DNA from: Diadema setosum
Taxonomy: Eukaryota; Echinodermata; Echinoidea; Diadematoida; Diadematidae
DNA length: 64,000 nucleotides
NCBI GenBank assembly: GCA_033980235.1
Contig: CM067077.1
Location: forward strand, 310,001 to 374,000
Direction: 5' to 3'
In this document: positions 1-10,559 of the stretch, piece after piece
Position numbering within the stretch: the stretch's first letter is position 1
Layout of the letters: each line of letters opens with the position of its first letter
Made by a program: the position numbers and the translations under genes
The notes under the pieces: model-generated
Databases searched by the model: none
Seen by the model: the letters and a program-made list of their open reading frames with translations, nothing else
What the model was told of the DNA's origin: nothing

Positions 1-899
1 TAAATAATTGATGCTCTTTTAGCATTTTCAGTTTCATCGGTAAAATGACAAAATCTCAGTACTGATAACGGTTAAGAAGGACCAATGACTTGTTATACAT
101 GCAGTGAATTAAAGAAAAATCAAACCTTCCAAACAAGAATTGGTTTAACATTACTGAAGAGCCTCGGAGTCTATCCACGTGTTATTGCATACTTTTGATC
201 TGGAAACCTAATTTAAATTCCTTCACGAATCTCAATTAACGTTGGAAAAGTTTTGATGTCTTCAAATATGTTTGATTGCAGCACGTGATTCTCCTATATG
301 TCTCACGTGATTCTCCTATATGTCTCTCAAAATGTCAAGACTGTATTACCTGTCATAGAGAAGTGGCAAAGTTTTTCGAGTGTTTTCCAAAAAGTTTTGT
401 TATCGATCAGGATTGGTAACCATTGTTTCCAGTGAGCCCTCGAGGTCGCGTGACAATGACGTTGCTCTTCATAGAATTTCAGTTTCACCATTAATAAGAT
501 GTCATTAATATCCTGTATTGTCGAAAGGTTTTTCTCTCCAGGACTCTGTTGGAAAATGGAATTGTAGCCATCACAGACGTAGAAACGTTTTTGTAATCGA
601 AGCACAGTAAGAGAGGAATTGAGTGTTAGTGATCAAGGTATACGAAATAACAGATGGCATAGTAGAATGTAAGTAAGCAGCTTTTATGAATAGCTAATAA
701 GGAGTTGTGTTGATGGAAAGTCTAATACAGACAGTCAAAGATTATAGCATACAATGCAAATATTGGTGTCACCGTAGAAAGAGAACGTTTGAACTTTTGA
801 TCTGGCTTCAGATTTCACTCCGCTGACTGTTCGTCCATTGTGGGAAGAGTTTATGAACATACTCTTTATAGGCATCTGCTCTTTATCATAGCAGGGAGG
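1..899. other. Intergenic sequence, no gene seen
   Basis: AT-rich sequence with no credible coding frame. The only structure noticed is a 22-bp unit present twice in tandem at 282-303 and 304-325, each copy starting with the E-box-like word CACGTGA. Confidence 0.5.
282..325. repeat. 22-bp tandem duplication
   Basis: Two perfect adjacent copies of a 22-bp unit that begins CACGTGATTCTCC. Each copy contains the palindrome CACGTG. The duplication is seen directly; any regulatory meaning is speculation. Confidence 0.8.
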
Positions 900-911
900 T
901 AGCAAGAATAT

Positions 912-985
<74 letters not shown>
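912..985. repeat. (AT)n microsatellite
   Basis: About 70 bp of alternating A and T. It directly abuts the 3' end of the minus-strand SINE copy, so it may have grown from that element's AT-rich tail. Confidence 0.9.
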
Positions 986-1110
986 GTGAAAACTTTGAGC
1001 AAAGAAAATGGGTTTTCATCGGGATTCGAACCAGAGACCTCCGGATTACTAGATCGGTGCTCTACCGACTAAGCTATTGAAAGCCCTAGATCGGTGTCCG
1101 TCCCAAACCC
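986..1110 (-). mobile_element. tRNA-derived SINE copy (inverted-repeat left arm)
   Basis: Read on the minus strand, a tRNA-like head (about 1083 to 1012) has a good A box (TAGCTTAGTCGG, 1076-1065) and a perfect B box (GGTTCGAATCC, 1032-1022). The predicted anticodon loop CTAGTAA gives anticodon AGT, so the source is a tRNA-Thr-like sequence. The acceptor stem is degraded and no mature tRNA could form well, so this is a SINE head or tRNA pseudogene. It is followed by a non-tRNA tail ending GTTTTCAC. The whole 125 bp is repeated in inverted orientation at 1374-1498. Confidence 0.75.
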
Positions 1111-1187
1111 ATTTTCTTTGCTCAAAGTTTTCAATATTTATTATTTGTTTCTGGTCAGTCTCCCTTTCTTGTTTCAAAATATATTAC
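1108..1187 (+). repeat. Extra copy of the SINE tail
   Basis: The SINE tail segment, which begins CCCATTTTCTTTGCTCAAAG, is present here in plus orientation, head to head with the minus-strand SINE. The same tail follows the plus-strand SINE at 1472-1548. So three tails accompany two tRNA-like heads, which suggests a nested or rearranged SINE cluster. Confidence 0.7.
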
Positions 1188-1272
1188 AACAAAATAAAAA
1201 GCTGCATCGCTTCGGTGATCCCTCGCATTTATTCCAAAGTTGATTTACATCCTTTTGGTTTATGTCAGGTTA

Positions 1273-1274
<2 letters not shown>

Positions 1275-1306
<32 letters not shown>

Positions 1307-1322
1307 ATGTGTGTGTGTGTGT
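1275..1322. repeat. (GT)n microsatellite
   Basis: A GT dinucleotide run with one interruption, lying in the spacer between the two inverted SINE arms. Confidence 0.9.
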
Positions 1323-1373
1323 GGCACACATACACACACTATAGCTTCTGGCCACACGAGCAAAGAGAGTTAA

Positions 1374-1548
1374 GGGTTTGGGACGGACACCGATCTAGGG
1401 CTTTCAATAGTTAAGTCGGTAGAGCACCGGTCTAGTAATCCGGACATCTCTGGTTCGAATCCCGATGAAAACCCATTTTCTTTGCTCAAAGTTTTCACTA
1501 TTTATTATTTGTTTCTGGTCAGTTTCCCTTTCTTATTTCAATATATTA
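1374..1548 (+). mobile_element. tRNA-derived SINE copy (inverted-repeat right arm plus tail)
   Basis: The tRNA-like head starts near 1401. T8 is at 1408, the A box TAGTTAAGTCGG is at 1408-1419 and the B box GGTTCGAATCC is at 1452-1462. The anticodon loop again reads CTAGTAA, anticodon AGT (Thr). The A box differs from the other copy by one base change. The tail runs to about 1548. The copy is inverted relative to 986-1110. Confidence 0.75.
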
Positions 1549-2956
1549 TATGTAAAGACAAGTGTAGGAATGAAGTAGAGTTTACTGGCACAGCCAATAA
1601 CGTAACTTTCTGTCGCACTTTAATTTAACCGCCCTGTATTATATAATATATGCACAGAGAGAAAGATATATACCTCCATAAAGCATATACTATACATGTG
1701 ATATATGCCTTGTAATTTCATTGTTAGATTCAAAATTTCCTCAAAAACGTTGTTCAATTGGCTTTGTGTTATTATTCTTGTATGAAAAGGGAATTTAGAA
1801 ATAAAATTAGATTAAGTCAAATCAAGGCAAAACATAATCCTTGAGTTAAGAGAGAGGAGCAAATTTACAATAATATAGAAAGTTAGACCTGCGTGGTAAC
1901 TATGTTTTGCGTTTCTCTTTTACATTCAGTGTGTTTGCATTTATAATCACTTCTTATATTCATTCAGTGTCGCATTTTTTTGTGTTTCCTGAATAATTAC
2001 GATAATCAGAATTCACGTCTTATGAGTGATGTAATGCGTGCTGTTAGTATCGTCTTTACCTATTTTCATTTTTATATTTTCCGCTCTTTCCTGAATGTTT
2101 CCTTGCATGCATGAATAATACTTCTTTGCAATATAATTCCTATGTCTTGGTTATCTAAGGGATACAAAGAATAAGATATTCATCAGAATCTCTCATACTA
2201 AAAAACATTAAACAAAATAATGAAATAGGTGCTATGCTCCCCACGTATGATATGAAGCACAAAAATGCTTCATGGTTGAAGCTGCTTTAAGGCTGTGATA
2301 TACGTTGAACATATTTATCATTTTATCTCAAAAGGAAATAATATTTCACTAAAAAGTTCTGAAAATCCATTTCTTTGTTATATTGAGCGTTGGTGGTCAA
2401 AAAGGGCTGGCGCCCCCATACGGTCATGAGGGAGAGTAAAAATAGCTCAATGGGTTGGTGGCTATAATATGTATAGTTTGGGAAACGGGTAATTCTGAGC
2501 ACGTTAGTGGTTGGTCGTGTCATGAGCACAGTAGGCCCTATGGTTGTTTTGTTGTTGTTGTTTTTTCATTTGTATGTTTTGTTTTGTTTGCTCTTGTTGT
2601 TGTTGTTTACTTGTCGGAATATTTTACATCGGATTCTTTTAGGTAACATTACGTAGCTCTTGCTTTTTCCTGTGGTACTGTCCGTATGAACACACCACAA
2701 TCGCGTGCAGGTAAACTCGTACTGCATGGGTTGATGGGGCTGTATCGGTCGGCCAAGGGTAGGAACATGTAAACTTATACAGGATAGACTATCAAAGCAT
2801 ACTTAACTTCTAGTATAGAAATTGATTACTTTCAATGGAATCACAGTGATTTGTGTGAATACTTTTGATGCTACGACGAGGGCTATCTCTTCCCAATGAC
2901 ATGAGCCAAAACAAATAGGCGATAAAATAGGCATAGTCAAGACGATAGTAAAAAAA
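1549..2956. other. Intergenic sequence, no gene seen
   Basis: AT-rich, with a short TTG-rich patch near 2545-2610. Open frames here are short and low-complexity, and I saw no domain in any of them. Confidence 0.5.
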
Positions 2957-3605
2957 CATTTTTTTTTTCCCTTCCACAGGGTGTTTTATTCATACACATA
3001 TTCAGAAAGTCACATTTACAAATAATTTTTTAAATACAAAACAGAATAATAATTTGGTTATCGACAAAGAGTGGCCTACTGCACTTGTACATATAACATA
3101 TAACTTATATCATTTTTTTTTTTATTGGCAGAAATAACCCTGAAAACACTATGAATATCATGCAATTTTAATATTCAAAAGCACTTAATGAATAAAGCCC
3201 ATTTTTTCACAAAAGTTTTTTCTCGACTATTCATTTGACTTATACATTTTTCCATCTCAAAATAACATTTTATCTCAGATATTATATGTTCGAATGACGG
3301 AACGGTCTTTTTTAATTTCGCTGAAAAAATTTCTCTTCTTATAACAATCATCATACAGTTTAATGCACTGTTGTTGAGACCATAAAATCCGAATAACTTG
3401 TGTTGGTTTGTAAATACAATTTGTTTATCTATCTTCAAAAGTAACCATCGCTCAAACTTATTCCATATATTATTTGAATAAGGACATGAACAGAATATAT
3501 GCATTATGGTTTCCTCACTGTCATTACAAAACGTACACTTTTTATCTGTTACAAAACCAAATTTTAAAAGAGCGTTTTTCATATTGAAAACAAAAAACAT
3601 TTTGT
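2957..3605 (-). mobile_element. 5'-truncated LINE, 3' end
   Basis: A non-LTR retrotransposon remnant on the minus strand. It holds the C-terminal end of the reverse transcriptase ORF (3175-3600), about 200 bp of 3' UTR, and a terminal A-run that reads as T at 2959-2968. Loss of everything upstream of about 3605 is the usual 5' truncation of LINE insertions. Confidence 0.7.
3175..3600 (-). pseudogene. LINE reverse transcriptase C-terminus (zf-RVT type)
   Basis: The 141-residue frame carries the cysteine/histidine pattern of the zinc-binding zf-RVT region found after the polymerase domain in many LINE ORF2 proteins. CTFC is followed by a stretch of acidic residues, then MHIFCSCP and an IW-containing helix. 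The frame is open to a normal stop, but no polymerase domain precedes it, so it is a truncated remnant. A second, distinct remnant with the same domain lies at 57302-58074. The family call rests on the motif alone; the clade cannot be assigned by eye. Confidence 0.7.
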
Positions 3606-3662
3606 TACGTTATTATATCGGTAGACATTTGGAAAGAATATTTCGTGACATTGGACATGGAC

Positions 3663-3663
<1 letters not shown>

Positions 3664-3701
<38 letters not shown>
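3664..3701. repeat. (TG)n microsatellite
   Basis: A pure TG run just upstream of the truncated LINE. Cysteine/valine-rich frames across it are artefacts. Confidence 0.9.
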
Positions 3702-3706
<5 letters not shown>

Positions 3707-4922
3707 CAGTGTCTGTGTGTACATTTTGGACAGTGTAAATAATCTTTTGCATAACGTGCCATGTCCTAAGATAGAACAATGCCATTATAAGAATTCAGAG
3801 TACAAGTTGTTGTTGTTTTTCCCAGCGCAAACAGTCTTCTGGGTGAGCAAACAGATTTTCCACTTCAATCCAAATAAAATTTTCGTGTCATATTATTTGT
3901 GCCATCTTGACCCACGTATAACTCCCCAGATAGATGAGAGACTTTTGAAAGGTTATGACTTTGTTGACTAGCATTTCAAACCCTTCTAATGGAACGTGTT
4001 ATACGTTCCCTCCCTCGCCCGCCGTCACAAAACAACTTCATACATTTTGGCTTCTCGTAAAGAGTGAACAGAGAACAAAAATGCACGATATAGGACTCAC
4101 ACCTGTAAATAAAATGGACTGTCCCAGACCCCTTCACAATTTCGTACCAAAGATACCAAAATAAATGAAGAAAAGATTAATTAAAAATCAATGATGTATT
4201 TTGGCAAAAAAAAAAAAAACTGAATAGCTGTAGATATTGAGTATGAATTCCTCTACAAACTGCATTTTGGTTGGAAGATGAAAGCTTCTCTGATGGAATT
4301 TGAGGGGACTATATTTCATTGGGTACTTGTACGGAAAATAGGTGATTTTTTGAGTGACAAGAACTCGTAGTCTGGCTTTGCGGACCCTTGGACAGAATTT
4401 GAGCAGAGGAACCCACCCTGGAAATTTGATGGATGAAAGGATATATCTCACTTATCCAGGTTAGTGAAGATGAAACATCTCATTTCTCCCAGCTATTTTA
4501 CAGAATTTTTTGAAATTTGAATTTTAACAAACGTCTCTATGGGGAATTATTTACCCGTGTGAGCCCTATATACGAACAAACGAGACAGTCATGCAGTGTC
4601 AACAGGAACCGTTGTGGCTATTAATAGACGTAGGGGGCGTTGTCACCACATGGTTTCAACTCTGCAAACGACCCACATTCTGATGACTTCGACACCAAAC
4701 TTATCTCTGCTTTCTTCACCAATTCAGTTAACCCTTGATTTCACGATGATTTGATTGATTCAAATTGAATAATTTGTATGCATTGTCCTCTGGTTTTATT
4801 TTGCTCTTTCACCGGTATTCTAACAAGGAGTAGGAAAAATATGTATGTCTTTAACATTTAACAAGAAACTACCATGATAAAGATATTGTGGCAAATGGTT
4901 TATGAATCAATCTACGCCTCAT

Positions 4923-4955
4923 CACATTAACATTAACATTAACATTAACATTAAC
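4923..4955. repeat. (CATTAA)n hexanucleotide repeat
   Basis: Five perfect tandem copies of a TTAACA-class hexamer. It is not the metazoan telomere repeat TTAGGG. Confidence 0.85.
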
Positions 4956-5963
4956 GATTTCTGCATTTACTGAAGCAAAAACCAGATGCATAGACAAATC
5001 AAGTACTGTACCAATGTAGCATATATTGCACAACAAGTACACAAACAGAAAAAGAGAATTCCCAGTACAGGTCAAGCTTGATTTAAATCATTGATTTTTT
5101 TTTTCGGAGCGCTCAACAGCTGTTGTTACCTTTCACCGCTCGAAATCGATTTGCGCCATATGGAAGAGTTTTTCCTAAATTTGATAGAAATTGCAATATA
5201 AAAATTAGTGTTTCTGCTTGGTAGTTGAAAACAGTCAATGCAAGCATTACTTCGTTGAATGGAAGTTATCGCGTTGACCTGTTCTTTAGCCTACGTTGGA
5301 AAATTTTGAAGTCGGACTTTCCGTGACACTTTCAAAACGCGAGTAACTTTGAAGATTTTGATTGAAATGTCATCGGCATTTCTTGATTTGATTGCGTTTC
5401 GGGTTCGACCGACAGCCGTGCTGTGTTAGACGCTGAGTTATTCAAATCACGCAATGATGGATGATGGATGATATGGACTACAAAATATCGTATCTTATAA
5501 GATGAGTCCAGAGGTGCATATAATTTGTTCTGCATTAATTCGACTTTCGAGTCTTCAAATAACACGGCGCGTTGTTAAAGAGGATCGATACACGAGGAAA
5601 GAGTATTTTAAAAATCGTCATCAAACGTCTTGATTGGTTGTTATCGTGACAGTTTTGACATACTGATTGTGAAACATTCCTGCGATCCACGTGGATGTTT
5701 GAGTGAAACAGCATATGCACAAAAATCAGGATTGTCAACGCCGATTGAATTTACACATCTCTCACCACTCGCATCGGATATGGCGATATAATCACTACGA
5801 TCTAGTCTAGTTTACTGCGAGATTTGACGAGCATTGGCTCGTGTGGGTCACGGTTTTATTAAAGAAGAATGCCACTGAATGAGAAATAAACGTGATTACC
5901 ACTGTGAGTAACACTAGCATCATGATTACGCTCACATTAACTTTCCTGTTTTGAGTGGTGGAC

Positions 5964-5979
5964 TCTTACGTCTTTTCAG
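5964..5979 (+). promoter_or_regulatory. Candidate 3' splice site in the 5' UTR
   Basis: A pyrimidine-rich run ending TCTTTTCAG lies 42 bases upstream of the ATG of the receptor gene at 6022. It fits a splice acceptor, so the coding exon may be preceded by an untranslated exon. Inferred from consensus only. Confidence 0.35.
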
Positions 5980-6021
5980 ATTGGAATATGAAAGAATATA
6001 GCAATCACTGCAGCTCATAAA

Positions 6022-7770
6022 ATGGCAACCGTAATGAGATCACCGTCTACATTCTTCTTCCACGTGGCAGCACTTTTCATCGGGCTTTCCGTTGATGTAT
6101 GTAGAGCAGATTGTTCTGATTTCCCTGTTTTAACAGTGGATAATGCCTCACCGTCGTTAGGGACGAACTTGACACTAAAGTGCACGGTTTCAGTGTCAGC
6201 AAACTCCAACATATCATGGTATTTCGAAGAAACCAGACTGAGTTTCGGACCACATTTATTAAGCGCCGACTACGATGAATTATACTCACTGAATGTCGAG
6301 ACGATAAATGACTGTTTCGAAGCAGAATTGATGATAGGTTCTGTGCGGTTGAATGACGCTGGAACGTATAGCTGCAGTGACGTAGAGAATGCAAGTGACA
6401 GTGTCAGCATTGATGTTCAAATTCCTTTCAACATCAGCTATCCGACCTGTTCAGTAAATGGCGGTATGGATATCTTAGCCGGTCAGGGGGACACAGTGAC
6501 TTTGACATGTGAGGCGCAGCAGAGTAATCCCTCCTGGACTCTGCAGTGGCAAAAGACGTCAGGATCTTCCTCAACGATCGTTGGGTCGCAGACGACAGTC
6601 GACGGGATGGACGTTCTGTCCGTGTCATTTGTAGTAACCACTGCCGTGTACCACGGTGCACTTTTGGAATGCTACGCTTATTGTCCTTTCTTCCCGAATG
6701 CAGATCAATGTAATGGACAGTCGAGATCTCACTGCTCTCTAGGATCATTTTATATCACAAGCTCCCCTCTCTCCAACATATTCCACATTGCCCCCATCAA
6801 TCCAGAAGTGTACGTAGGCCAACGATCTACATTTGTGTGTACTTCAATTCAAGACTTTGGTCCAGATGGACCAGTTGTTGAATTTATCATCCCTGACAAC
6901 TCATCTTTTACTGTTGCTGAGATTAGAAATGGGTGGGCTGCATTTGATGAGGACGTGAATGAGATGTCAAATGGGACTCTTTTAGGATGTGGTCTCTTTT
7001 ATAAGAATAAACTGTATAAGGTAAAATACTCAACGCTTTACGTCTATTACGAACCAGTAGGGACTGCTGAACCGATAAGCACCCATACAAGCAATATTAC
7101 AACTGATCAACTTTACGGTAATGACACTATTCTTAACGTTACTATAACCATGCCAACTGAGTTAGCTTCAACCACCGATAACATTGAGGACTATACTGTT
7201 TACACTGTAGAAGAAACCACCCTGCTAGACATTGACATTGATGCCAATGTGACGAATACACCAGCACCATCTTCTCCAGTCGTCGATGTTACCATGGTAA
7301 CAGATGTAGTCTTGTCGACGACAGAACCATCTGTGTCTACGAGCAATTCTGTTGTTTATACAGTGACAGAAAACAGTACTGTACATGAGAACACTATTAC
7401 CGATACGTTTAACGATTCGTTGACTGTGACCCCATGGAGCACCGGAGAACGGGTCACGACAGAGAAGACGGGGCTAGTGACGGCTGAGAGGGGAGGACAA
7501 GATGGTGACGTTAATGCTACTCTCCTGGGGTTGGTCTTGGGGTGTACCTCAGTGGGTCTTCTCCTCATGGCACTACTCCTGTTCGTTTTACTTCTAGCTG
7601 TTAAAAAGCGACAGAAGAGGAAGAACAAATGGAGACCGACATACAACAACAACAAGAAAAAGACTTACTGGGACTACAGGGATCAAAGGAGGCATTTCAA
7701 TGTGAATAGTATCAGCGGTCGATCTATAGGAAATCATGACAACATGTATACTGACGACACGAAGCTTTGA
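6022..7770 (+). CDS. Three-Ig-domain type I membrane receptor (paralog A)
   Basis: A 582-residue protein from a good ATG. Residues 1-29 form a signal peptide. Ig-like domain 1 has C54, W66 and C118 in a DAGTYSC F-strand, with extra cysteines C31 and C98. Ig-like domain 2 has C163, W176 and C217, with C143 before it and C221, C230 and C238 after it. A third, weaker Ig-like domain has C273 and C323. Residues 345-500 are a Thr/Ser-rich stalk with many N-x-S/T sites. A membrane helix spans 501-527, followed by a basic 55-residue tail. Tail tyrosines include Y541 in YNN, a pY-x-N (Grb2-type) match; there is no ITAM or ITIM. The coding region has no intron, which is unusual for Ig receptors. The cysteine layout matches the genes at 20972 and 38858. 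A cell-surface recognition or adhesion role is inferred and the ligand is unknown. Confidence 0.85.
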   Translation: MATVMRSPSTFFFHVAALFIGLSVDVCRADCSDFPVLTVDNASPSLGTNLTLKCTVSVSANSNISWYFEETRLSFGPHLLSADYDELYSLNVETINDCFEAELMIGSVRLNDAGTYSCSDVENASDSVSIDVQIPFNISYPTCSVNGGMDILAGQGDTVTLTCEAQQSNPSWTLQWQKTSGSSSTIVGSQTTVDGMDVLSVSFVVTTAVYHGALLECYAYCPFFPNADQCNGQSRSHCSLGSFYITSSPLSNIFHIAPINPEVYVGQRSTFVCTSIQDFGPDGPVVEFIIPDNSSFTVAEIRNGWAAFDEDVNEMSNGTLLGCGLFYKNKLYKVKYSTLYVYYEPVGTAEPISTHTSNITTDQLYGNDTILNVTITMPTELASTTDNIEDYTVYTVEETTLLDIDIDANVTNTPAPSSPVVDVTMVTDVVLSTTEPSVSTSNSVVYTVTENSTVHENTITDTFNDSLTVTPWSTGERVTTEKTGLVTAERGGQDGDVNATLLGLVLGCTSVGLLLMALLLFVLLLAVKKRQKRKNKWRPTYNNNKKKTYWDYRDQRRHFNVNSISGRSIGNHDNMYTDDTKL

Positions 7771-8762
7771 AAATCCATTCTCAAAATAGCACTTTACAAG
7801 ATTTTCTTCAAGCCAATTACTGAATAGGGATTTTGAAATGATCAGAAATCGCTTGTAACATTTTGAAGAAAAAACGTAAGCAGGTGGCTTTTTTTTTTTT
7901 TTTGGCATGAGCGATAATCACAGAGACTATTCTTTCTTCCAGTTTAAAACGGACAATGACTAACAGCAGGTTTCTTGACCAAAAGAAGACAAGAAATATG
8001 GTGCGTTGATGCTTTGATGAAACCATGACCTTTGTACGGAAGTGAGTTTCAAAAAGTCCATGTACCATTTAGAAATTTATCCACTAATTATGTGTCATTT
8101 TCATTGTTCGTAGACTTTTGTGTTTATTTTTGGAACCAATCATTGATGCTTCTTTGCAATATTTTCTTTTTATATCATGTTTGTTTTATATCACGTTTGT
8201 CTTGTTTTGCTCTGTTTTGTGTACTACTATGTAAAATCATACCATTTCCTTGTTCATACTTGTCATTGGTAAACTAGTGAGATGAAATACTTCGTTTTGT
8301 CATTCAGCCTGTCATTGCTTGGACATGTATAAGCCATCTCCATTGATTACCGATTCCCGCAATGCTCATTATGATACGAGCAGTTGAGTTTATTGTAATG
8401 ATGTCGGTTATAATAGTGTTCATTTTCATAATGTTGATACTAATAATCATAATGACAACAATGGCAGTATAACGTTATGTTCTGTTATGTCATTATTTGT
8501 GCAGCAACCATAGCCCTGCCGTGTTAGCCTCGGTCATTCAGAGGGTAGTTTAAACACCTGCTTCTAAAGTGGCATTGTTGGTGTCACCTTTCTCACCGAA
8601 GGTTTAAAGTGGGAAAGAATTGAAAAGAGCATCTTCTAATCGCTGAAACATTGATGTTAGTGACTCTATCACTAGAGTAGTTTGACCAAGACCTGAAACT
8701 CTTTGCTTAGTATCATGTTAATAGAGTTCCTTCTCTTCTTACAGTCTAAATATAACTACTCA

Positions 8763-8812
8763 AATTTGTAAGATTTAAATTTGTAAGATTTAAATTTGTA
8801 AGATTTAAATTT
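8763..8812. repeat. 15-bp tandem repeat, about 3.4 copies
   Basis: The unit AAATTTGTAAGATTT is repeated perfectly three times and then partly. It directly abuts the 33-bp dispersed repeat at 8813-8845. Confidence 0.85.
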
Positions 8813-8845
8813 AAAAGAAAAGTAGTATGAATGAAAGTAGGTATG
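8813..8845 (+). repeat. 33-bp dispersed direct repeat, copy 1
   Basis: A 33-bp sequence beginning AAAAGAAAAGTAGTATGAAT is identical to 10424-10456 and in the same orientation. Its origin is unknown; the flanks of the two copies look unrelated. Confidence 0.8.
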
Positions 8846-9556
8846 TGAGTCTGCAATAAAGGGGGTCGTTAATTGGTGTTAAGCTTTGATAAAGTGTTCG
8901 TATAAGTCCGATGTCGGTATAGGCCTACCTATGATTCTTTGTATGTAAGGGCTTACTTTGTGCAGCATCTCTAAAGAGAAAAATAGGATAAATCAGTGTG
9001 TGGAGAAAATTTCTTTCTGACTAATGTAACCACAATCAGTTGTACCAATTCATATTTCATGTGAGACATAGACAAAGACAGCGGTGAAAACTCTAACTTT
9101 CCTCTTCTTTATCTTTCTATTTTATTTGAATTCATATTGTTATGTCTAAAATTCTTAAAGCATGTTAAGTTTCAACAAAATTAAACAGATGAGATAATAC
9201 AGCAAAGGTATGGTTTAATGGCTGGTATCATTTCTTACATTCACATTCGTTTACGGATCTGGGGCAGAATTGCCATGTTTGTTTTGAGTAAGATTTGTTC
9301 TTCAGTTTCATGTTTCAACACGTACGAGGTAAAACGCTTTAAACTCTACATGCAGACCACACGCAACGCTCAAAAGAAAACATTTCAAACAGCTGTTGTC
9401 TAAAGCAAGCGTGTGCCACATACAGTTCATTGGCTATTATTGATTTGTCTTTAAAGGAGACCATTGTGCATGTTCCAGATGAAATCATATGAAGAAGTTG
9501 TTACTTCAGTTGGCCATTTTTCTGTCACTCAAAATGTTTTGAAAAGGAAAAAAAGA

Positions 9557-9665
9557 GTCAATTTAATTTCAATTCAATTCATTTTATTGATAATCATAAA
9601 AACAGAAATATACAGTATACAGTGTAAAATGGTGCCGGGGAGTTCACAAAGAAAGCCAAAGGCTT
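9557..9665 (-). mobile_element. Probable LINE 3' end (minus strand)
   Basis: On the minus strand the segment ends with AATAAAATGAATTGAATTGA, an AATAAA followed by short tandem ATTGA-like repeats. This is the style of CR1/L2-type LINE tails, which end in short repeats instead of poly(A). No coding part is present. The family is not identified. Confidence 0.4.
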
Positions 9666-10423
9666 GAGACAAATGTCATCCCTTTTGTAGAGTTCATTTG
9701 TAGAGTTCAAAAAGTCAGGTCAAATTCATTAGTTTGAAATTGAAATTGAAATTGAAATTATTGGCCTCTCAAGACATAATATCATGTGAGTGTACGAGCT
9801 ACACAGTGCCATCTTCATGAAAAGGAAAATTAGAACCAGTTGAAAGTTAGACTGATAAGAAAGAGTAATATTTTATCAACATTGAAAAGAGAATTGAAAA
9901 TTCAATCGAAATATAACACCTTGTCTATACTTGTCAAAGAAACGCAATCTCTCCTATCATCCAATGTTCATTCTTTCTCTGCCATTACTCTGAAATCGTT
10001 TTTTTTTTTAAAGGAAAGAGAGAGAGAGTGTTTGTTTTTAAACGATGAGAAAAAATGTTTTACTATAGTAATTTTCTCTTCTCTGAACTTTCCGTGCTGA
10101 AAAAAGGGGGACCTATTTGCCATCACTTGAGATGCACCACGCAGATTTCTCTTCTGGATGAGAATTTCATTTCATTTCATTGAACGAGTAGATTCCTCGT
10201 AGGCCAATTCATCGAGTCAAATCATCAAGCCAGAGGCCATGTATATGGTAGTTAATTAATGAGCCCATCACACCAAAATTCAAAAGTTACGATGCAATAG
10301 AGGAATAATGACCCATTTTTCGTTGAGACTCCCTCATTATCAATAGTCAGAATTGTCAAGAGTCTGTGAGTTAAGAAGTAATGAAGGACGGATCGTTTTC
10401 TTGTCATCACGTACGACAGCAAT

Positions 10424-10456
10424 AAAAGAAAAGTAGTATGAATGAAAGTAGGTATG
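10424..10456 (+). repeat. 33-bp dispersed direct repeat, copy 2
   Basis: Exact second copy of 8813-8845, 1.6 kb downstream in the same orientation. Confidence 0.8.
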
Positions 10457-10544
10457 ACTCTAGCCAAACGTATATTAACGTGATGTAATAATGACACCCC
10501 GTGCAGTTAAAAGCTAATGTTATCTCTGACAGCGATTTTTAGAC

Positions 10545-10559
10545 GGGGGGGGGGGGGGG
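10545..10559. repeat. G15 homopolymer
   Basis: Fifteen consecutive G residues on the plus strand. Confidence 0.9.

Larger units (their letters stand above)
3702..6021. other. Intergenic / 5' region of the first receptor gene
   Basis: No coding region recognised. It contains an A-run at 4206-4219 and a short hexanucleotide array at 4923-4955. The distal part is the likely promoter and 5' UTR region of the 6022 gene, but I see no convincing TATA box or start site. Confidence 0.45.

Noticed and set aside
1012..1472. Functional tRNA-Thr genes
   Set aside because: The A and B boxes and the anticodon loop are good, but the acceptor stems do not pair over seven bases and both heads are followed by the same non-tRNA tail. 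SINE copies are more likely.
4923..4955. Telomere-like hexamer repeat
   Set aside because: The unit is a TTAACA class, not TTAGGG, and only five copies are present.
6077..6748. Minus-strand frames across receptor A (6077-6394 and 6434-6748)
   Set aside because: They are antisense shadows of the Ig domains and carry no domain of their own.
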